DNA of 21,768 nt, taken from NCBI GenBank assembly GCA_902362595.1, contig CABIXF010000018.1, forward strand, positions 1 through 21,768. The letters are read 5' to 3'. Origin of the DNA: Bacteroidaceae bacterium. GTDB lineage: Bacteria > Bacteroidota > Bacteroidia > Bacteroidales > Bacteroidaceae. The position numbers were made by a program, and so were the translations under genes. Shown one piece after another: positions 6,555 to 15,161 of the stretch (the stretch's first letter is position 1; each line of letters begins with the position of its first letter). The notes beneath the pieces were generated by a model that did no database searches, was not told the origin of the DNA, and worked only from the letters and a program-made list of their open reading frames with translations.

Positions 6555-8747
6555 TTATTCTTTGTCTTTGTGGTCCTTGTGGTTCTGCTGAGGACGACGT
6601 TCCCGTTTCGGGTGGTTCTCTGTCATACCTTCCGGTTTCGGAAGCAATGCTTTGTGTGACAGTTTGAACTTGCCTGTCTTCGGATCGATGTCCAACAGTT
6701 TCACTTCGATTTCGTCTCCTTCTTTCAAACCGGTTTCTTCGATGGTTTCAAAGCGCTTCCAGTCGATTTCAGAGATGTGCAGCAGACCGTCTTTTCCCGG
6801 GAGGAATTCAACGAAAGCACCGTAAGGCATGATAGAACGAACCTTACCAGTATATACTTCGCCTACTTCCGGAACTGCTACGATAGCTTTGATCATGCGC
6901 AATGCATCATCGATGCACTTCTTGTTGGTACCGGCGATTTCGATGCGGCCTACACCGTCTACTTCTTCAATCGTGATAGTAGCACCGGTTTCTTCCTGCA
7001 TACCCTGGATAATCTTTCCGCCCGGACCGATTACCGCACCGATGAATTCTTTCGGAATGGTCATCGTTTCGATGCGTGGTGCATGCGGTTTCAGTTCAGG
7101 ACGCGGTTCAGCGATGCATTCAGTCAGTTTGCCAAGGATGTATTCACGTCCCTGTTTTGCCTGCAGCAAGGCTTTTTCCAGAATATCGTAAGTCAGTCCG
7201 TCGCACTTGATATCCATCTGTGTGGCAGTGATACCGTCGCGAGTACCTGTTACCTTGAAGTCCATATCACCCAGGTGGTCTTCGTCTCCCAGGATATCTG
7301 ACAAGATAGCGTATTTATCTTCTCCGGCGTTCTTGATCAATCCCATCGCAATACCTGAAACCGGCTTATTGATAGGTACACCTGCATCCATCAAAGCCAG
7401 TGTTCCGGCACAAACCGTAGCCATAGAAGATGAACCGTTAGATTCCAGAATATCAGAAACCACACGTACGCAGTAAGGATAGTCAGCAGGAATCTGTCCT
7501 TTCAATGCGCGCCATGCCAGATGACCGTGACCGATTTCACGACGGCCTACACCACGCTGTGCCTTTGCTTCTCCTGTAGAGAACGGTGGGAAGTTGTAGT
7601 GCAACAGGAAGCGTTCCTTGTGCTGGTCGAGTACATCGTCTACAATCTTTTCGTCCATCTTGGTACCCAGTGTGACTGTACTCAAAGATTGAGTTTCACC
7701 ACGGGTGAAGATAGCTGATCCGTGAGGACCCGGCAGCGGGCTGGTTTCACACCAGATAGGACGGATGTCGGTAGTGGCACGACCATCCAGACGTTTGCCT
7801 TCATCAAGGATGCAACGACGCATCGCTTCTTTTTCTACATCGTGGTAGTAACGGTCAATCATCGGACCCTTTTCTTCCAGTTCTTCTTCAGTGAACTGAG
7901 CCTTGAATTCGTCGCAGATAGCAGTGAAAGCATCTTCTCTTTCGTGCTTGTTCTTGTTGCCGGATTCTGCGATGGCGTATGCTTTTGCGTAGCAGGCATC
8001 ATGTACGGCCTTACGCAGGTCTTCGTCGTTTTCTTCGTGGCAGTATTCACGTTTTACGGTCTTGCCGACTTCTTCCATCAGTTCCATCTGCGCCTTGCAG
8101 TGAACCTTGATAGCTTCATGAGCGAACTTCATGGCTTCCAGCAAGTCCTGTTCAGAAACTTCTTTCATTTCACCTTCTACCATCATGATGTTTTCATAAG
8201 TAGCGGCTACCATGATGTCCATATCGGCACGTTTCAAAGCTTCGAAAGTCGGGTCGATGACAAACTGTCCGTCGATACGGGCTACACGTACTTCTGAAAT
8301 CGGACCTCCGAACGGAATGTCAGAAACAGCCAGTGCGGCAGAAGCGGCCAGACCGGCCAGTGCGTCCGGCATATCCACGCCGTCGGCAGAATAAAGTATG
8401 ATATTTACGTAAACTTCAGCATGATAGTTGTCCGGGAACAGAGGACGCAACGCGCGGTCTACCAGACGGCAAGTGAGGATTTCGTAATCTGAAGCCTTTC
8501 CTTCACGTTTGGTAAAGCCACCCGGGAAACGTCCGAATGCGGAATATTTTTCTCTGTACTCTACCTGGAGAGGCATAAAATCTGTACCGGGAACTGCATC
8601 TTTTGCTGCACAAACAGTAGCCAGCAACATGGTGTTACCCATGCGTAGCATAACAGCACCATCTGCCTGTTTTGCCAGCTTTCCCGTTTCGAGTGTGATG
8701 GTTCTTCCATCATTCAGCTCGATCGTCTTAACAATAGGATTGATCAT
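6555..8747 (-). CDS. pnp: Polyribonucleotide nucleotidyltransferase (PNPase)
   Basis: A 3'-to-5' phosphorolytic exoribonuclease of the cytoplasmic RNA-decay machinery, acting as a ring trimer. All family domains are present in its 730 residues. The first RNase PH domain spans about 10-145, with the [16 protein letters not shown]-contact motif at 71-83. The helical linker spans about 230-310, and the second RNase PH domain runs from about 320. The catalytic acids are in [18 protein letters not shown] (about 481-498). A KH domain follows ([13 protein letters not shown], about 569-581) and then an S1 domain (about 630-702, [18 protein letters not shown]). The tail is short and charged, rich in His and Lys (HKDHKDKE). 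Monocistronic: a promoter at 8786-8793 and a strong terminator at 6501-6530 bracket it. No RNase III-type leader hairpin with rpsO, as in E. coli, is present. Confidence 0.97.
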   Translation of the reverse strand: MINPIVKTIELNDGRTITLETGKLAKQADGAVMLRMGNTMLLATVCAAKDAVPGTDFMPLQVEYREKYSAFGRFPGGFTKREGKASDYEILTCRLVDRALRPLFPDNYHAEVYVNIILYSADGVDMPDALAGLAASAALAVSDIPFGGPISEVRVARIDGQFVIDPTFEALKRADMDIMVAATYENIMMVEGEMKEVSEQDLLEAMKFAHEAIKVHCKAQMELMEEVGKTVKREYCHEENDEDLRKAVHDACYAKAYAIAESGNKNKHEREDAFTAICDEFKAQFTEEELEEKGPMIDRYYHDVEKEAMRRCILDEGKRLDGRATTDIRPIWCETSPLPGPHGSAIFTRGETQSLSTVTLGTKMDEKIVDDVLDQHKERFLLHYNFPPFSTGEAKAQRGVGRREIGHGHLAWRALKGQIPADYPYCVRVVSDILESNGSSSMATVCAGTLALMDAGVPINKPVSGIAMGLIKNAGEDKYAILSDILGDEDHLGDMDFKVTGTRDGITATQMDIKCDGLTYDILEKALLQAKQGREYILGKLTECIAEPRPELKPHAPRIETMTIPKEFIGAVIGPGGKIIQGMQEETGATITIEEVDGVGRIEIAGTNKKCIDDALRMIKAIVAVPEVGEVYTGKVRSIMPYGAFVEFLPGKDGLLHISEIDWKRFETIEETGLKEGDEIEVKLLDIDPKTGKFKLSHKALLPKPEGMTENHPKRERRPQQNHKDHKDKE

Positions 8748-8785
8748 AAAAATTGATTTAATATTATTTCATCTAAAAAAGCGTA

Positions 8786-8793
8786 CAAAGATA
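8786..8793 (-). promoter_or_regulatory. -7 promoter element for pnp
   Basis: TATCTTTG on the minus strand, a good match to TAnnTTTG, 38 bases before the pnp start. No clear -33 box. Confidence 0.55.
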
Positions 8794-8919
8794 GTGTTTT
8801 ATTGTGGATAAAAGCAGGTATTTAGCTAAAAGTTTCAGGGTGAAGTGCTTTTTATCCAATTATTTGTGACAAAAACTTCTAATTTCAGGGGTTTGATATT
8901 GGATTTATCTTTTAAAAAC

Positions 8920-8949
8920 TTTGTGGCATCGTGAAAAGCCGTATCTTTG
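8920..8949 (+). promoter_or_regulatory. Promoter of the thioredoxin-like lipoprotein gene
   Basis: TTTG (8920-8923), an 18-base spacer and TATCTTTG (8942-8949) make a near-consensus Bacteroidota vegetative promoter. The start codon is 49 bases downstream. Confidence 0.65.
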
Positions 8950-8998
8950 CACCTTGAATTTACATTTGAGTGTGAGATAAAAAAGAAAATAATCAGGT

Positions 8999-10144
8999 AT
9001 GAAAAAAAATACTTATCTGTTTGTAGCATTGTTGTCGGCGGGGTTGGTGGCCTGCAACAATGAACCTTCTTTCAAGGTAGAAGGAACCGTGGCCGGTGCG
9101 GCTGATAAAATGTTGTATCTGGAACAAACTGGTCTGGAAGGAATTGTGGCGCTTGATTCTGTCAAACTGGGTGACGGTGGGTCGTTCCATTTTTCCGAGG
9201 CTCGGCCGGATGCGCCGGATTTCTATCGGCTTCGTTTGGGTAACCAGGTAATTAATTTTGTGGTCGATTCTACGGAAACGGTAAAGGTGAATGCAGATGC
9301 CAATGGATTTGCTACAGCCTATCAGGTGGAAGGTTCGGAAAACAACCAGAAGATTAAGGAACTGGTTTTACTGCAGGCAGATTTGCAGGATAAGGTAAAC
9401 AAGCTGGGACGTTCCGGACTGCCGGCAGGCATCGCACAGGATAGTTTGGTATCATTGGTCAATGCCTATAAGAATAATGTAAAGCGTAATTATATTTTTG
9501 CAGAACCCAATAAAGCGTATGCCTATTTTGCCCTGTTTCAGGAACTGAACGGGTATATGATATTCGATCCGCTGACCAACAAGGAAGATGTGAAATGCTT
9601 TGCGGCAGTGGCTACCAGTCTGAATAATATGTATCCTCATGCTGACCGTTCCCGTAACCTTTACAATATGGTCATCAAGGGGATGAAGAATACCCGCACA
9701 CCTCAGGTGCAGAATGTCGATATTCCTGTGGATAAGATTAAGGAGACTTCTATCATCGATATTGAATTGAAGGATTTGAAAGGGAAAATCCATCATCTGA
9801 CCGACTTGAAGGGAAAAGTGGTGCTGGTGGATTTCACAGCGTATGCTTCCGCCGTTTCGGGAGCCCGCAATCTGGCATTGCGCGAACTGTATGATAAATA
9901 CGCTTCACAAGGGTTGGAGATTTATCAGATTTCCCTGGATGCGGACGAACATTTCTGGAAAACTGCGGCCGACAACCTGCCGTGGATTTGTGTGCGTGAC
10001 CCGCAAAGTACCTATTCCACTTACTTAAGTCTGTATGGAGTGACGCAGTTGCCGACAGCTTTCTTGGTAAACCGCAACAACGAGCTGACCTTGCGTATTG
10101 ATGAGAAGACCAATATGGAAGAAGCCATCAAGAAATTGTTGTAA
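8999..10144 (+). CDS. DUF4369/thioredoxin-fold lipoprotein without the redox CXXC
   Basis: A 381-residue predicted lipoprotein. The signal peptide MKKNTYLFVALLSAGLVAC ends in a lipobox with Cys19. Residues ~24-115 resemble the DUF4369 beta domain found in front of Bacteroidetes TlpA-like proteins, followed by a helical linker. Residues ~250-381 have the thioredoxin/AhpC-TSA fold (LKGKVVLVDFTAY, then the cis-Pro segment TQLPTAFLV). Where TlpA proteins carry W-C-x-x-C, this one has A-S-A-V-S (Ser284 and Ser287), so both redox cysteines are serine. It therefore should not be a thiol-disulfide reductase. A binding or chaperone-like role in the cell envelope is a guess. Transcribed from its own promoter. 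Confidence 0.88.
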   Translation: MKKNTYLFVALLSAGLVACNNEPSFKVEGTVAGAADKMLYLEQTGLEGIVALDSVKLGDGGSFHFSEARPDAPDFYRLRLGNQVINFVVDSTETVKVNADANGFATAYQVEGSENNQKIKELVLLQADLQDKVNKLGRSGLPAGIAQDSLVSLVNAYKNNVKRNYIFAEPNKAYAYFALFQELNGYMIFDPLTNKEDVKCFAAVATSLNNMYPHADRSRNLYNMVIKGMKNTRTPQVQNVDIPVDKIKETSIIDIELKDLKGKIHHLTDLKGKVVLVDFTAYASAVSGARNLALRELYDKYASQGLEIYQISLDADEHFWKTAADNLPWICVRDPQSTYSTYLSLYGVTQLPTAFLVNRNNELTLRIDEKTNMEEAIKKLL

Positions 10145-10171
10145 CATGTTGAAAAGCATGCATTGATAAAC

Positions 10172-10202
10172 TTGACTGGTATCATAAAAAGATTTATCTT
10201 TG
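10172..10202 (+). promoter_or_regulatory. Promoter upstream of the MITE, probably original greA promoter
   Basis: TTG (10172-10174), a 20-base gap and TATCTTTG (10195-10202). The greA start is 230 bases downstream, and a MITE now fills the leader. Confidence 0.55.
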
Positions 10203-10230
10203 CCCCCAAGATATAAGACTCTGTGCAAGA

Positions 10231-10379
10231 GAGGCTGTATCAAAATAAAAATTGAATTGTCAGATTGTCATTCTGAACAAAGTGAAGAATCCGTTTGTTT
10301 ATCTATTCATCTGGGGTTCGCTCTTCGTTCAGAATGACTTTACTTTTGTGATAGGCGGTTTTTATTTTGGACAGCCCTT
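10231..10379. repeat. MITE-like palindromic element in the greA leader
   Basis: About 149 bp with inverted ends: GAGGCTGTATCAAAATAAAA (10231-10250) against the complement of 10360-10379, which reads AAGGGCTGTCCAAAATAAAA. Inside is a second inverted pair. GTCATTCTGAACAAAGTG (from 10267) and the complement of the segment ending at 10338 share GTCATTCTGAAC and diverge after that. It has no coding capacity. The internal GTCATTCTGA...GAAGAATC arm resembles intergenic repeats I recall as common in Bacteroides genomes. Its ends match the IS1182 terminal repeat of this window at 15 of 16 bases on one side, so an IS1182-family transposase probably moved it. Confidence 0.75.
10341..10348 (+). promoter_or_regulatory. 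Possible outward promoter element inside the MITE
   Basis: TACTTTTG matches TAnnTTTG and points toward greA, whose start is 85 bases downstream. If active, the MITE supplies a second greA promoter. No strong -33 box is visible. Confidence 0.35.
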
Positions 10380-10420
10380 TACTTTTATCGAAACAAATCA
10401 ATTAATAACGAAAATATTTA

Positions 10421-10425
10421 AGGAG
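10421..10425 (+). promoter_or_regulatory. Strong Shine-Dalgarno site of greA
   Basis: AGGAG, seven bases ahead of ATG 10433. It is the clearest ribosome-binding site in the window and decides the start over the ATG three codons further in. Confidence 0.7.
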
Positions 10426-10432
10426 AAAAATT

Positions 10433-10897
10433 ATGGCTTACATGTCAGAAGAAGGCTATCAGAAGCTGGTGGCCGAATTGAAACACCTGGAATCAGTGGA
10501 GCGCCCGAAGATTGTCGCTGCCATTGCGGAGGCTCGTGACAAGGGTGACTTGTCGGAAAATGCAGAATACGATGCGGCAAAAGAAGCTCAAGGTATGCTG
10601 GAGATGAAGATCAACCAGTTGAAGGCAACCATCGGCGATGCCAAGATTATTGATACATCCAAATTGAAAACCGATACGGTACAGATTTTGAGCCGTGTGG
10701 AATTGAAGAACGTGAAGACCGGCATGAAGATGGCTTATACCATCGTATCCGAAAGCGAAGCCAATCTGAAGCAAGGCAAGATTTCCGTCAATACGCCGAT
10801 TGCACAGGGTTTGCTGGGCAAGAAAGTGGGCGAAGTGGCAGAAATCACTATCCCGCAGGGAAAAATCTCATTGGAGATTACAGGTATATCATTTTAA
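10433..10897 (+). CDS. greA: Transcription elongation factor GreA
   Basis: A 154-residue protein that inserts its coiled coil into the RNA polymerase secondary channel and stimulates cleavage of backtracked RNA. The N-terminal coiled coil (about 5-75) carries the tip motif EARDKGDLSENAEYDAA, with the two catalytic acids at Asp39 and Glu42. The C-terminal FKBP-like domain (about 80-154) contains NTPIAQGLLGKKVGE. The start is well fixed by a strong AGGAG six to ten bases upstream (10421-10425), unusual for this organism, where Shine-Dalgarno sites are mostly lacking. It follows the MITE-bearing leader and is probably co-transcribed with the HIT gene 53 bases downstream, unless the weak hairpin between them terminates. 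Confidence 0.95.
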   Translation: MAYMSEEGYQKLVAELKHLESVERPKIVAAIAEARDKGDLSENAEYDAAKEAQGMLEMKINQLKATIGDAKIIDTSKLKTDTVQILSRVELKNVKTGMKMAYTIVSESEANLKQGKISVNTPIAQGLLGKKVGEVAEITIPQGKISLEITGISF

Positions 10898-10901
10898 TTT
10901 G

Positions 10902-10936
10902 TAAGGCAGGTCTGCTCCGGCGGGCTTGCCTTATTT
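10902..10936 (+). terminator. Hairpin between greA and the HIT gene
   Basis: TAAGGCA (10902-10908) pairs with TGCCTTA (10927-10933), and the stem extends inward with G-T pairs. Only a short, interrupted T stretch follows, so it may attenuate rather than fully terminate, or act as an RNA-processing site. Confidence 0.5.
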
Positions 10937-10950
10937 AATATTCTATCAAT

Positions 10951-11358
10951 ATGGCAACAATATTCAGTAAAATCATTGCAGGTGAGATTCCCAGCTACAA
11001 GGTGGCTGAGAATGACAAGTTTTATGCTTTCTTGGATATCAATCCGCTGGTAAAAGGACATACGCTGGTAGTGCCCAAACGGGAAGTGGATTACATTTAC
11101 GACCTGAGTGATGACGAACTGGCTCAGATGCATGTGTTTGCCAAACATGTGGCACTGGCCATTCAGAAGGCTTTCCCGTGCAAGAAGGTGGGTGAAGCGG
11201 TCATCGGCCTGGAAGTTCCCCATGCACACATTCATTTGATTCCTATCCAGAAGGAATCGGATATGCTGTTCTCCAATCCCAAGCTGCAACTTTCTCAAGA
11301 AGAGTTTACCGCAATAGCCAAAGCCATCAACGAAGCTTGGAAAGCTGAAAGCAAATAA
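10951..11358 (+). CDS. HIT-family (histidine triad) nucleotide-binding protein
   Basis: A 135-residue cytoplasmic protein of the HINT/HIT group, which hydrolyses nucleoside phosphoramidates or related AMP-linked substrates. The histidine triad VPHAHIHLIP is intact (His91, His93, His95) and the N-terminal IFSKIIAGEIPSYKVAENDK is typical of HINT-like proteins. It departs slightly from HINT1, with a longer C-terminal helix (QEEFTAIAKAINEAW). It lies 53 bases after greA in the same direction and is followed by a strong terminator, so the two probably form one operon. The natural substrate is unknown. Confidence 0.9.
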   Translation: MATIFSKIIAGEIPSYKVAENDKFYAFLDINPLVKGHTLVVPKREVDYIYDLSDDELAQMHVFAKHVALAIQKAFPCKKVGEAVIGLEVPHAHIHLIPIQKESDMLFSNPKLQLSQEEFTAIAKAINEAWKAESK

Positions 11359-11406
11359 TTTTCTTCTAAAAAAATACCTTAAATATAAAGTATTCTTCGT
11401 ATTTTT

Positions 11407-11459
11407 CAGGTGTGGTTTCCAGAAAACTGAGATTTCTGGAAGCCGCACCTGATTTTTTT
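11407..11459 (+). terminator. Strong terminator after the HIT gene
   Basis: The arms 11407-11425 (CAGGTGTGGTTTCCAGAAA) and 11433-11451 (its near-perfect complement, about 17-18 of 19 pairs) are followed by seven T. It lies only 20 bases before the next start codon (11479), so it is also the leader of the TonB receptor gene. Confidence 0.9.
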
Positions 11460-11478
11460 ATCGAAATACTGTGTGCCT

Positions 11479-13854
11479 ATGTTTTACAAACGAATTGCTC
11501 CCTTTATCCTTTTCTTGTGTTTTGTGCTGAAAGTGTTTGCCGTTGAATACCAGATAAAAGGAACCGTGATTGACAAATCCACTCGCCAACCGCTGGAGTT
11601 TGTGAACGTGCTGGTGGTGGGGTTGGGCATCGGCGCTTCGACCGACAGCAATGGAAACTTTACCATTACGCAGGTGCCTCCGGGCATCTATCGCCTGCAG
11701 GCCTCGTTTCTGGGGTATAAAACGGCACTGACTCCCGAATACCGTGTGAACCATGTCACTCCCTATGTGCAGATTGAGCTGGAGGAAGAAAACACCTCCC
11801 TGAATGAAGTGGTGGTCACTGCTTCTCCATTTCAGAAAGTGGTGGAGAGTCCGGTCAGCCTGCGGGTCATTGGTTTGCAGGAGATAGAGAAGGCTCCGGG
11901 TGCCAACCGCGACATCTCAAAGGTGGTGCAGAATTATCCGGGAGTGGCTTTTTCTCCCATCGGTTACCGTAACGATTTGATTGTGCGAGGCGGTGGGCCT
12001 TCGGAAAACCGTTTCTATCTGGATGGAGTGGAAATTCCGAACATCAATCATTTCAGTACCCAGGGAGCTTCCGGCGGGCCGGTCGGACTGATTGATGCCG
12101 ACCTGATTCGTAGTGTGAAGTTTTACAGCGGGGCCTTCCCGGCCGACAGGGGCAATGCCCTGAGCAGTGTGTTGGATTTCAGTCTGCGCGATGGCGACAT
12201 GGAGCGGAACTCCCTGAAAGCCACTTTGGGCGCTTCGGAAGTTTCTTTGAGTTCCAACGGGCACTTGGGCAAAAAGACCTCCTATCTGGTGTCGGTCCGC
12301 CAGTCCTACTTGCAGGCTCTGTTCAAGGTGTTGGGACTGCCTTTCTTGCCTGCGTATACTGATGCTTCCTTCAAACTGAAAACTCGTTTCGACAGTCACA
12401 ATGAACTGACTTTGCTCGGACTGGGAGGTCTTGACCGCATGAAACTGAACTTGGGTATTGAAGGAGAAGATGCCGAATACATGCTCAGTTACCTTCCCAA
12501 GATAGAGCAGGAAACCTATACCGTAGGCGGGGTGTACCGGCATTATACCCCTATACACGTGCAGACCATCGTGCTGAGTCAGAGCTATCTGAACAACCGG
12601 AACATTAAATACCGTAACAACGATGAAAGCAGTGAGGACAATCTGACGCTGCATCTGGGTTCCGTGGAACAGGAAACCAAATTGCGAATGGAGAACACTT
12701 CCTCGTGGAGTGTGTGGAAGGTAAAAGCTGGTTTTGACCTGAACTATTCCCGCTACAAAAGCGATGAATACCGGAAGATATTTGCCGATGCGCTTCGGGA
12801 ATACAATTACCACACCGACCTCTCCCTTTGGCGGTGGGGACTGTTTGCTTCCATCGATTATGCGGCTCCCGACAAAAGTTTCACTGCTTCCATTGGCGTG
12901 CGTACCGATGGCAACAATTACAGCGACAAGATGAAAGAACTGTGGCGCCAGCTTTCTCCCCGTCTGTCCGTGTCTTATCGTCTGGCCGAAGGGCTGTTTC
13001 TGAGCGGTCATGTGGGGCTGTACTACCAGCTGCCTTCTTATACCGCCTTGGGCTTCAAGGGAGAAGCCGGAGACTACGTGAACAAACACCTGGATTACAT
13101 CTCCGTGTCGCAGGAGAGTGTGGGGCTGTCCTGGACCCCTAATGAGAACATGGAGTTCTCGGTGGAAGGTTTCTACAAACTCTATGGAAACATGCTGTTC
13201 TCTTTGTCCGACCAGATACCCTTGTCGTGCAAGGGAAATGACTACGGGACGATTGGCAACGAAGCCCTTTCTTCCGAAGCCAAGGGACGTTCCTACGGAG
13301 CAGAACTGATGTTCAAATGGTTGTTGACACAGAAACTGAACCTTTCTTCTTCGCTGACTATTTTCAAAAGTGAGTTCAAGGACGGCAAGCAAGGCAGTTA
13401 TGTGCCTTCCGCCTGGGACAACCGTTTCATCCTGAACGTGAGCGGTACTTACAATTTCCCCAAGCACTGGAGCCTGGGTGCCAAAGTCAGCTGCATCGGA
13501 GGTTCTCCGTACACTCCCTATGATGAGGCAAAATCGTCTCTGGTGGAAGCTTGGGATGTGCAGGGACGGGCTTATTACGACTACAGCCGTTACAACCAGG
13601 AGCGTCTCCCCGTGTTCGGACAGTTGGATGTGCGGGTAGACAAAACCTTTTATTTGAAGAAATGCATGCTGGGCTTTTACCTCGACATCCAGAACATCAC
13701 AGCCAGCAAGCTGCGTCGGCCGGATGCCCTGATGAGTACGGGGCAGATTGAAAACCCTTCCGCTCCGTTGGCTGAACAGCGTTACGTCATGAAATCCATC
13801 CGTCAGGAAAGTGGCACCCTGCTTCCCACACTGGGTATTACTTTTGAATATTGA
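11479..13854 (+). CDS. TonB-dependent outer-membrane receptor
   Basis: A ~791-residue ligand-gated outer-membrane transporter. I prefer ATG 11479, two codons inside a possible GTG start, because it gives a clean signal peptide (MFYKRIAPFILFLCFVLKVFA). Residues ~24-105 form a carboxypeptidase-regulatory-like beta-sandwich (GTVIDKSTRQPLEFVNV through PPGIYRLQASFLGY). The TonB-box-like NEVVVTAS follows, then the plug (about 110-230, VRGGGPSENRFYLDGVEIPN) and the ~22-strand barrel ending in a terminal aromatic (GITFEY). It is shorter than SusC proteins (~1000 residues), and no SusD, sigma or anti-sigma gene is adjacent, so it is more likely a siderophore-, cofactor- or peptide-type receptor than part of a glycan locus. 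The substrate is unknown. No clear promoter box is seen upstream. Confidence 0.93.
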   Translation: MFYKRIAPFILFLCFVLKVFAVEYQIKGTVIDKSTRQPLEFVNVLVVGLGIGASTDSNGNFTITQVPPGIYRLQASFLGYKTALTPEYRVNHVTPYVQIELEEENTSLNEVVVTASPFQKVVESPVSLRVIGLQEIEKAPGANRDISKVVQNYPGVAFSPIGYRNDLIVRGGGPSENRFYLDGVEIPNINHFSTQGASGGPVGLIDADLIRSVKFYSGAFPADRGNALSSVLDFSLRDGDMERNSLKATLGASEVSLSSNGHLGKKTSYLVSVRQSYLQALFKVLGLPFLPAYTDASFKLKTRFDSHNELTLLGLGGLDRMKLNLGIEGEDAEYMLSYLPKIEQETYTVGGVYRHYTPIHVQTIVLSQSYLNNRNIKYRNNDESSEDNLTLHLGSVEQETKLRMENTSSWSVWKVKAGFDLNYSRYKSDEYRKIFADALREYNYHTDLSLWRWGLFASIDYAAPDKSFTASIGVRTDGNNYSDKMKELWRQLSPRLSVSYRLAEGLFLSGHVGLYYQLPSYTALGFKGEAGDYVNKHLDYISVSQESVGLSWTPNENMEFSVEGFYKLYGNMLFSLSDQIPLSCKGNDYGTIGNEALSSEAKGRSYGAELMFKWLLTQKLNLSSSLTIFKSEFKDGKQGSYVPSAWDNRFILNVSGTYNFPKHWSLGAKVSCIGGSPYTPYDEAKSSLVEAWDVQGRAYYDYSRYNQERLPVFGQLDVRVDKTFYLKKCMLGFYLDIQNITASKLRRPDALMSTGQIENPSAPLAEQRYVMKSIRQESGTLLPTLGITFEY

Positions 13855-13870
13855 GAATAAGACGACATAA

Positions 13871-13916
13871 GAAAACGGTCTGCTTCTTTCTTCGAGGAAA
13901 GCGGCAGACCGTTTTC
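13871..13916. terminator. Bidirectional terminator between the TonB receptor and manC
   Basis: GAAAACGGTCTGC (13871-13883) is complementary to GCAGACCGTTTTC (13904-13916), with an inner CTTTC/GAAAG pairing. A and T runs at the two ends serve both convergent genes. Confidence 0.85.
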
Positions 13917-13948
13917 ATTATCTGAATGGACGGATTGCTTTTTGCGGG

Positions 13949-14995
13949 TTATGAGTATTGTTCTCCGAATTTCATTTCCGCATCGTTGACGAACTTCCGG
14001 ATAGCGTTCTGGTCGTCCTTCTTGCAGATGAGCAAGGCGTTCCCCTGTTCGGCAATCAGGTAGTTTTCCAAGTCCTGCACAACGACCAGTTTGTCCTTCG
14101 GCGTCATGATGATATTTCCCTTGCAGTTGTACAACAACGTGTTGCTGTGTGTAGTCACATTTTGGTTCTCATCCTTCGGTGAGGCATCGTAGAGCGAGTT
14201 CCACGTGCCGATGTCCGCCCATCCGAAGTCACACAATAACACGTACACATTGTTCGCCTTTTCCATGATGCTGTAGTCGATGGAACTGTTCGGACATGTA
14301 CTAAACTTTGGTATGTCACATTCCACTTGCGGACACACATCCGCCATCATTTCATGAAACGCTTTCAGGATGGTATTGACATGCCATACAAAGATGCCCG
14401 AGTTCCAGTAAAATTCATTGCTCTGTACGAACACTTCCGCAAATTCCCGCAGCGGTTTTTCGACGAACGTTTTGACTTTATAGAAGTCTTCTTCCTTATC
14501 TTCTTCAGAAATCTGGATGTAGCCGTAACCCGTTTCCGGATAGCTGGGTTTGATGCCCAATGTCAGAAGCTTGTCCGTGCGGGAAGCAAATTCCAGTGAT
14601 TTCAGGATATCCCGTTTGAACTCATCCATTTTGAGAATCAGGTGGTCGGACGGGGCGACGACGATACTTGCGTCGGGGTTGATTTTCTGGATGACATACG
14701 AAGCGTATGCGATGGCAGGAGCCGTATTTCGGTGTTCTTCCTCTACGATGAGCTGCGATTCCTTGAAGTCGGGGAGCGAGTTCAGCACCAGTTCCCTGTA
14801 ATGCTGGTTGGTAGTGATGAAAATATTCTCCGCAGGAAGTATTTGCTTGTATCTTTCGTAAGTCTGTTGCAAGAGCGTCTGCCCAGTTCCAAAGAAGTCG
14901 AGGAATTGTTTGGGTAAGGCTTTGCGGCTATATGGCCAGAACCGACGCCCGGTTCCTCCGGCCATGATGATGCAATAAAAATTCTTACTGTCCAT
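13949..14995 (-). CDS. manC: Mannose-1-phosphate guanylyltransferase
   Basis: Forms GDP-mannose from mannose-1-phosphate and GTP in the cytoplasm, feeding GDP-mannose/GDP-fucose glycans of the surface and capsule. It is 348 residues, the single-domain form without the C-terminal isomerase cupin. The nucleotidyltransferase signature MAGGTGRRFWPYSR lies at about 11-24 and PKQF at about 28-31. Other landmarks are VAPSDHLI (about 112-119), the sugar-binding KTFVEKP and the WNSGIFVW motif. A single gene with convergent termination against the TonB receptor. A weak -7-like TATCTTAG is visible about 30 bases upstream. Specificity for mannose over glucose rests on the FVEKP/NSGIF pattern and is fairly sure. 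Confidence 0.9.
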   Translation of the reverse strand: MDSKNFYCIIMAGGTGRRFWPYSRKALPKQFLDFFGTGQTLLQQTYERYKQILPAENIFITTNQHYRELVLNSLPDFKESQLIVEEEHRNTAPAIAYASYVIQKINPDASIVVAPSDHLILKMDEFKRDILKSLEFASRTDKLLTLGIKPSYPETGYGYIQISEEDKEEDFYKVKTFVEKPLREFAEVFVQSNEFYWNSGIFVWHVNTILKAFHEMMADVCPQVECDIPKFSTCPNSSIDYSIMEKANNVYVLLCDFGWADIGTWNSLYDASPKDENQNVTTHSNTLLYNCKGNIIMTPKDKLVVVQDLENYLIAEQGNALLICKKDDQNAIRKFVNDAEMKFGEQYS

Positions 14996-15111
14996 GGTAG
15001 ATGCTAGCGTTAAAGTTTGATGCTAAGATAAAGTTTATTTTGCAAGAAACGTCAGAAAAGGATTCTAAATAGTGTTAGAAAACTTTTTTTCGTTTTTTTC
15101 GGTGGGAATCC

Positions 15112-15141
15112 TTGCAATATCGGAAAAGATGTGTACCTTTG
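15112..15141 (+). promoter_or_regulatory. tRNA-Leu promoter
   Basis: TTG (15112-15114), a 19-base spacer and TACCTTTG (15134-15141), 20 bases before the mature 5' end. A textbook Bacteroidota promoter. Confidence 0.7.
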
Positions 15142-15161
15142 CACTCGCAATCGAAAATTAT

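Noticed and set aside
11473..11478. GTG start two codons upstream for the TonB receptor
   Set aside because: ATG 11479 gives a normal signal peptide directly, and nothing favours the GTG.
11917..13467. 516-residue open frame on the minus strand
   Set aside because: It lies wholly inside the TonB receptor gene, whose domains, signal peptide and barrel end are clear. The antisense translation shows no family motif.
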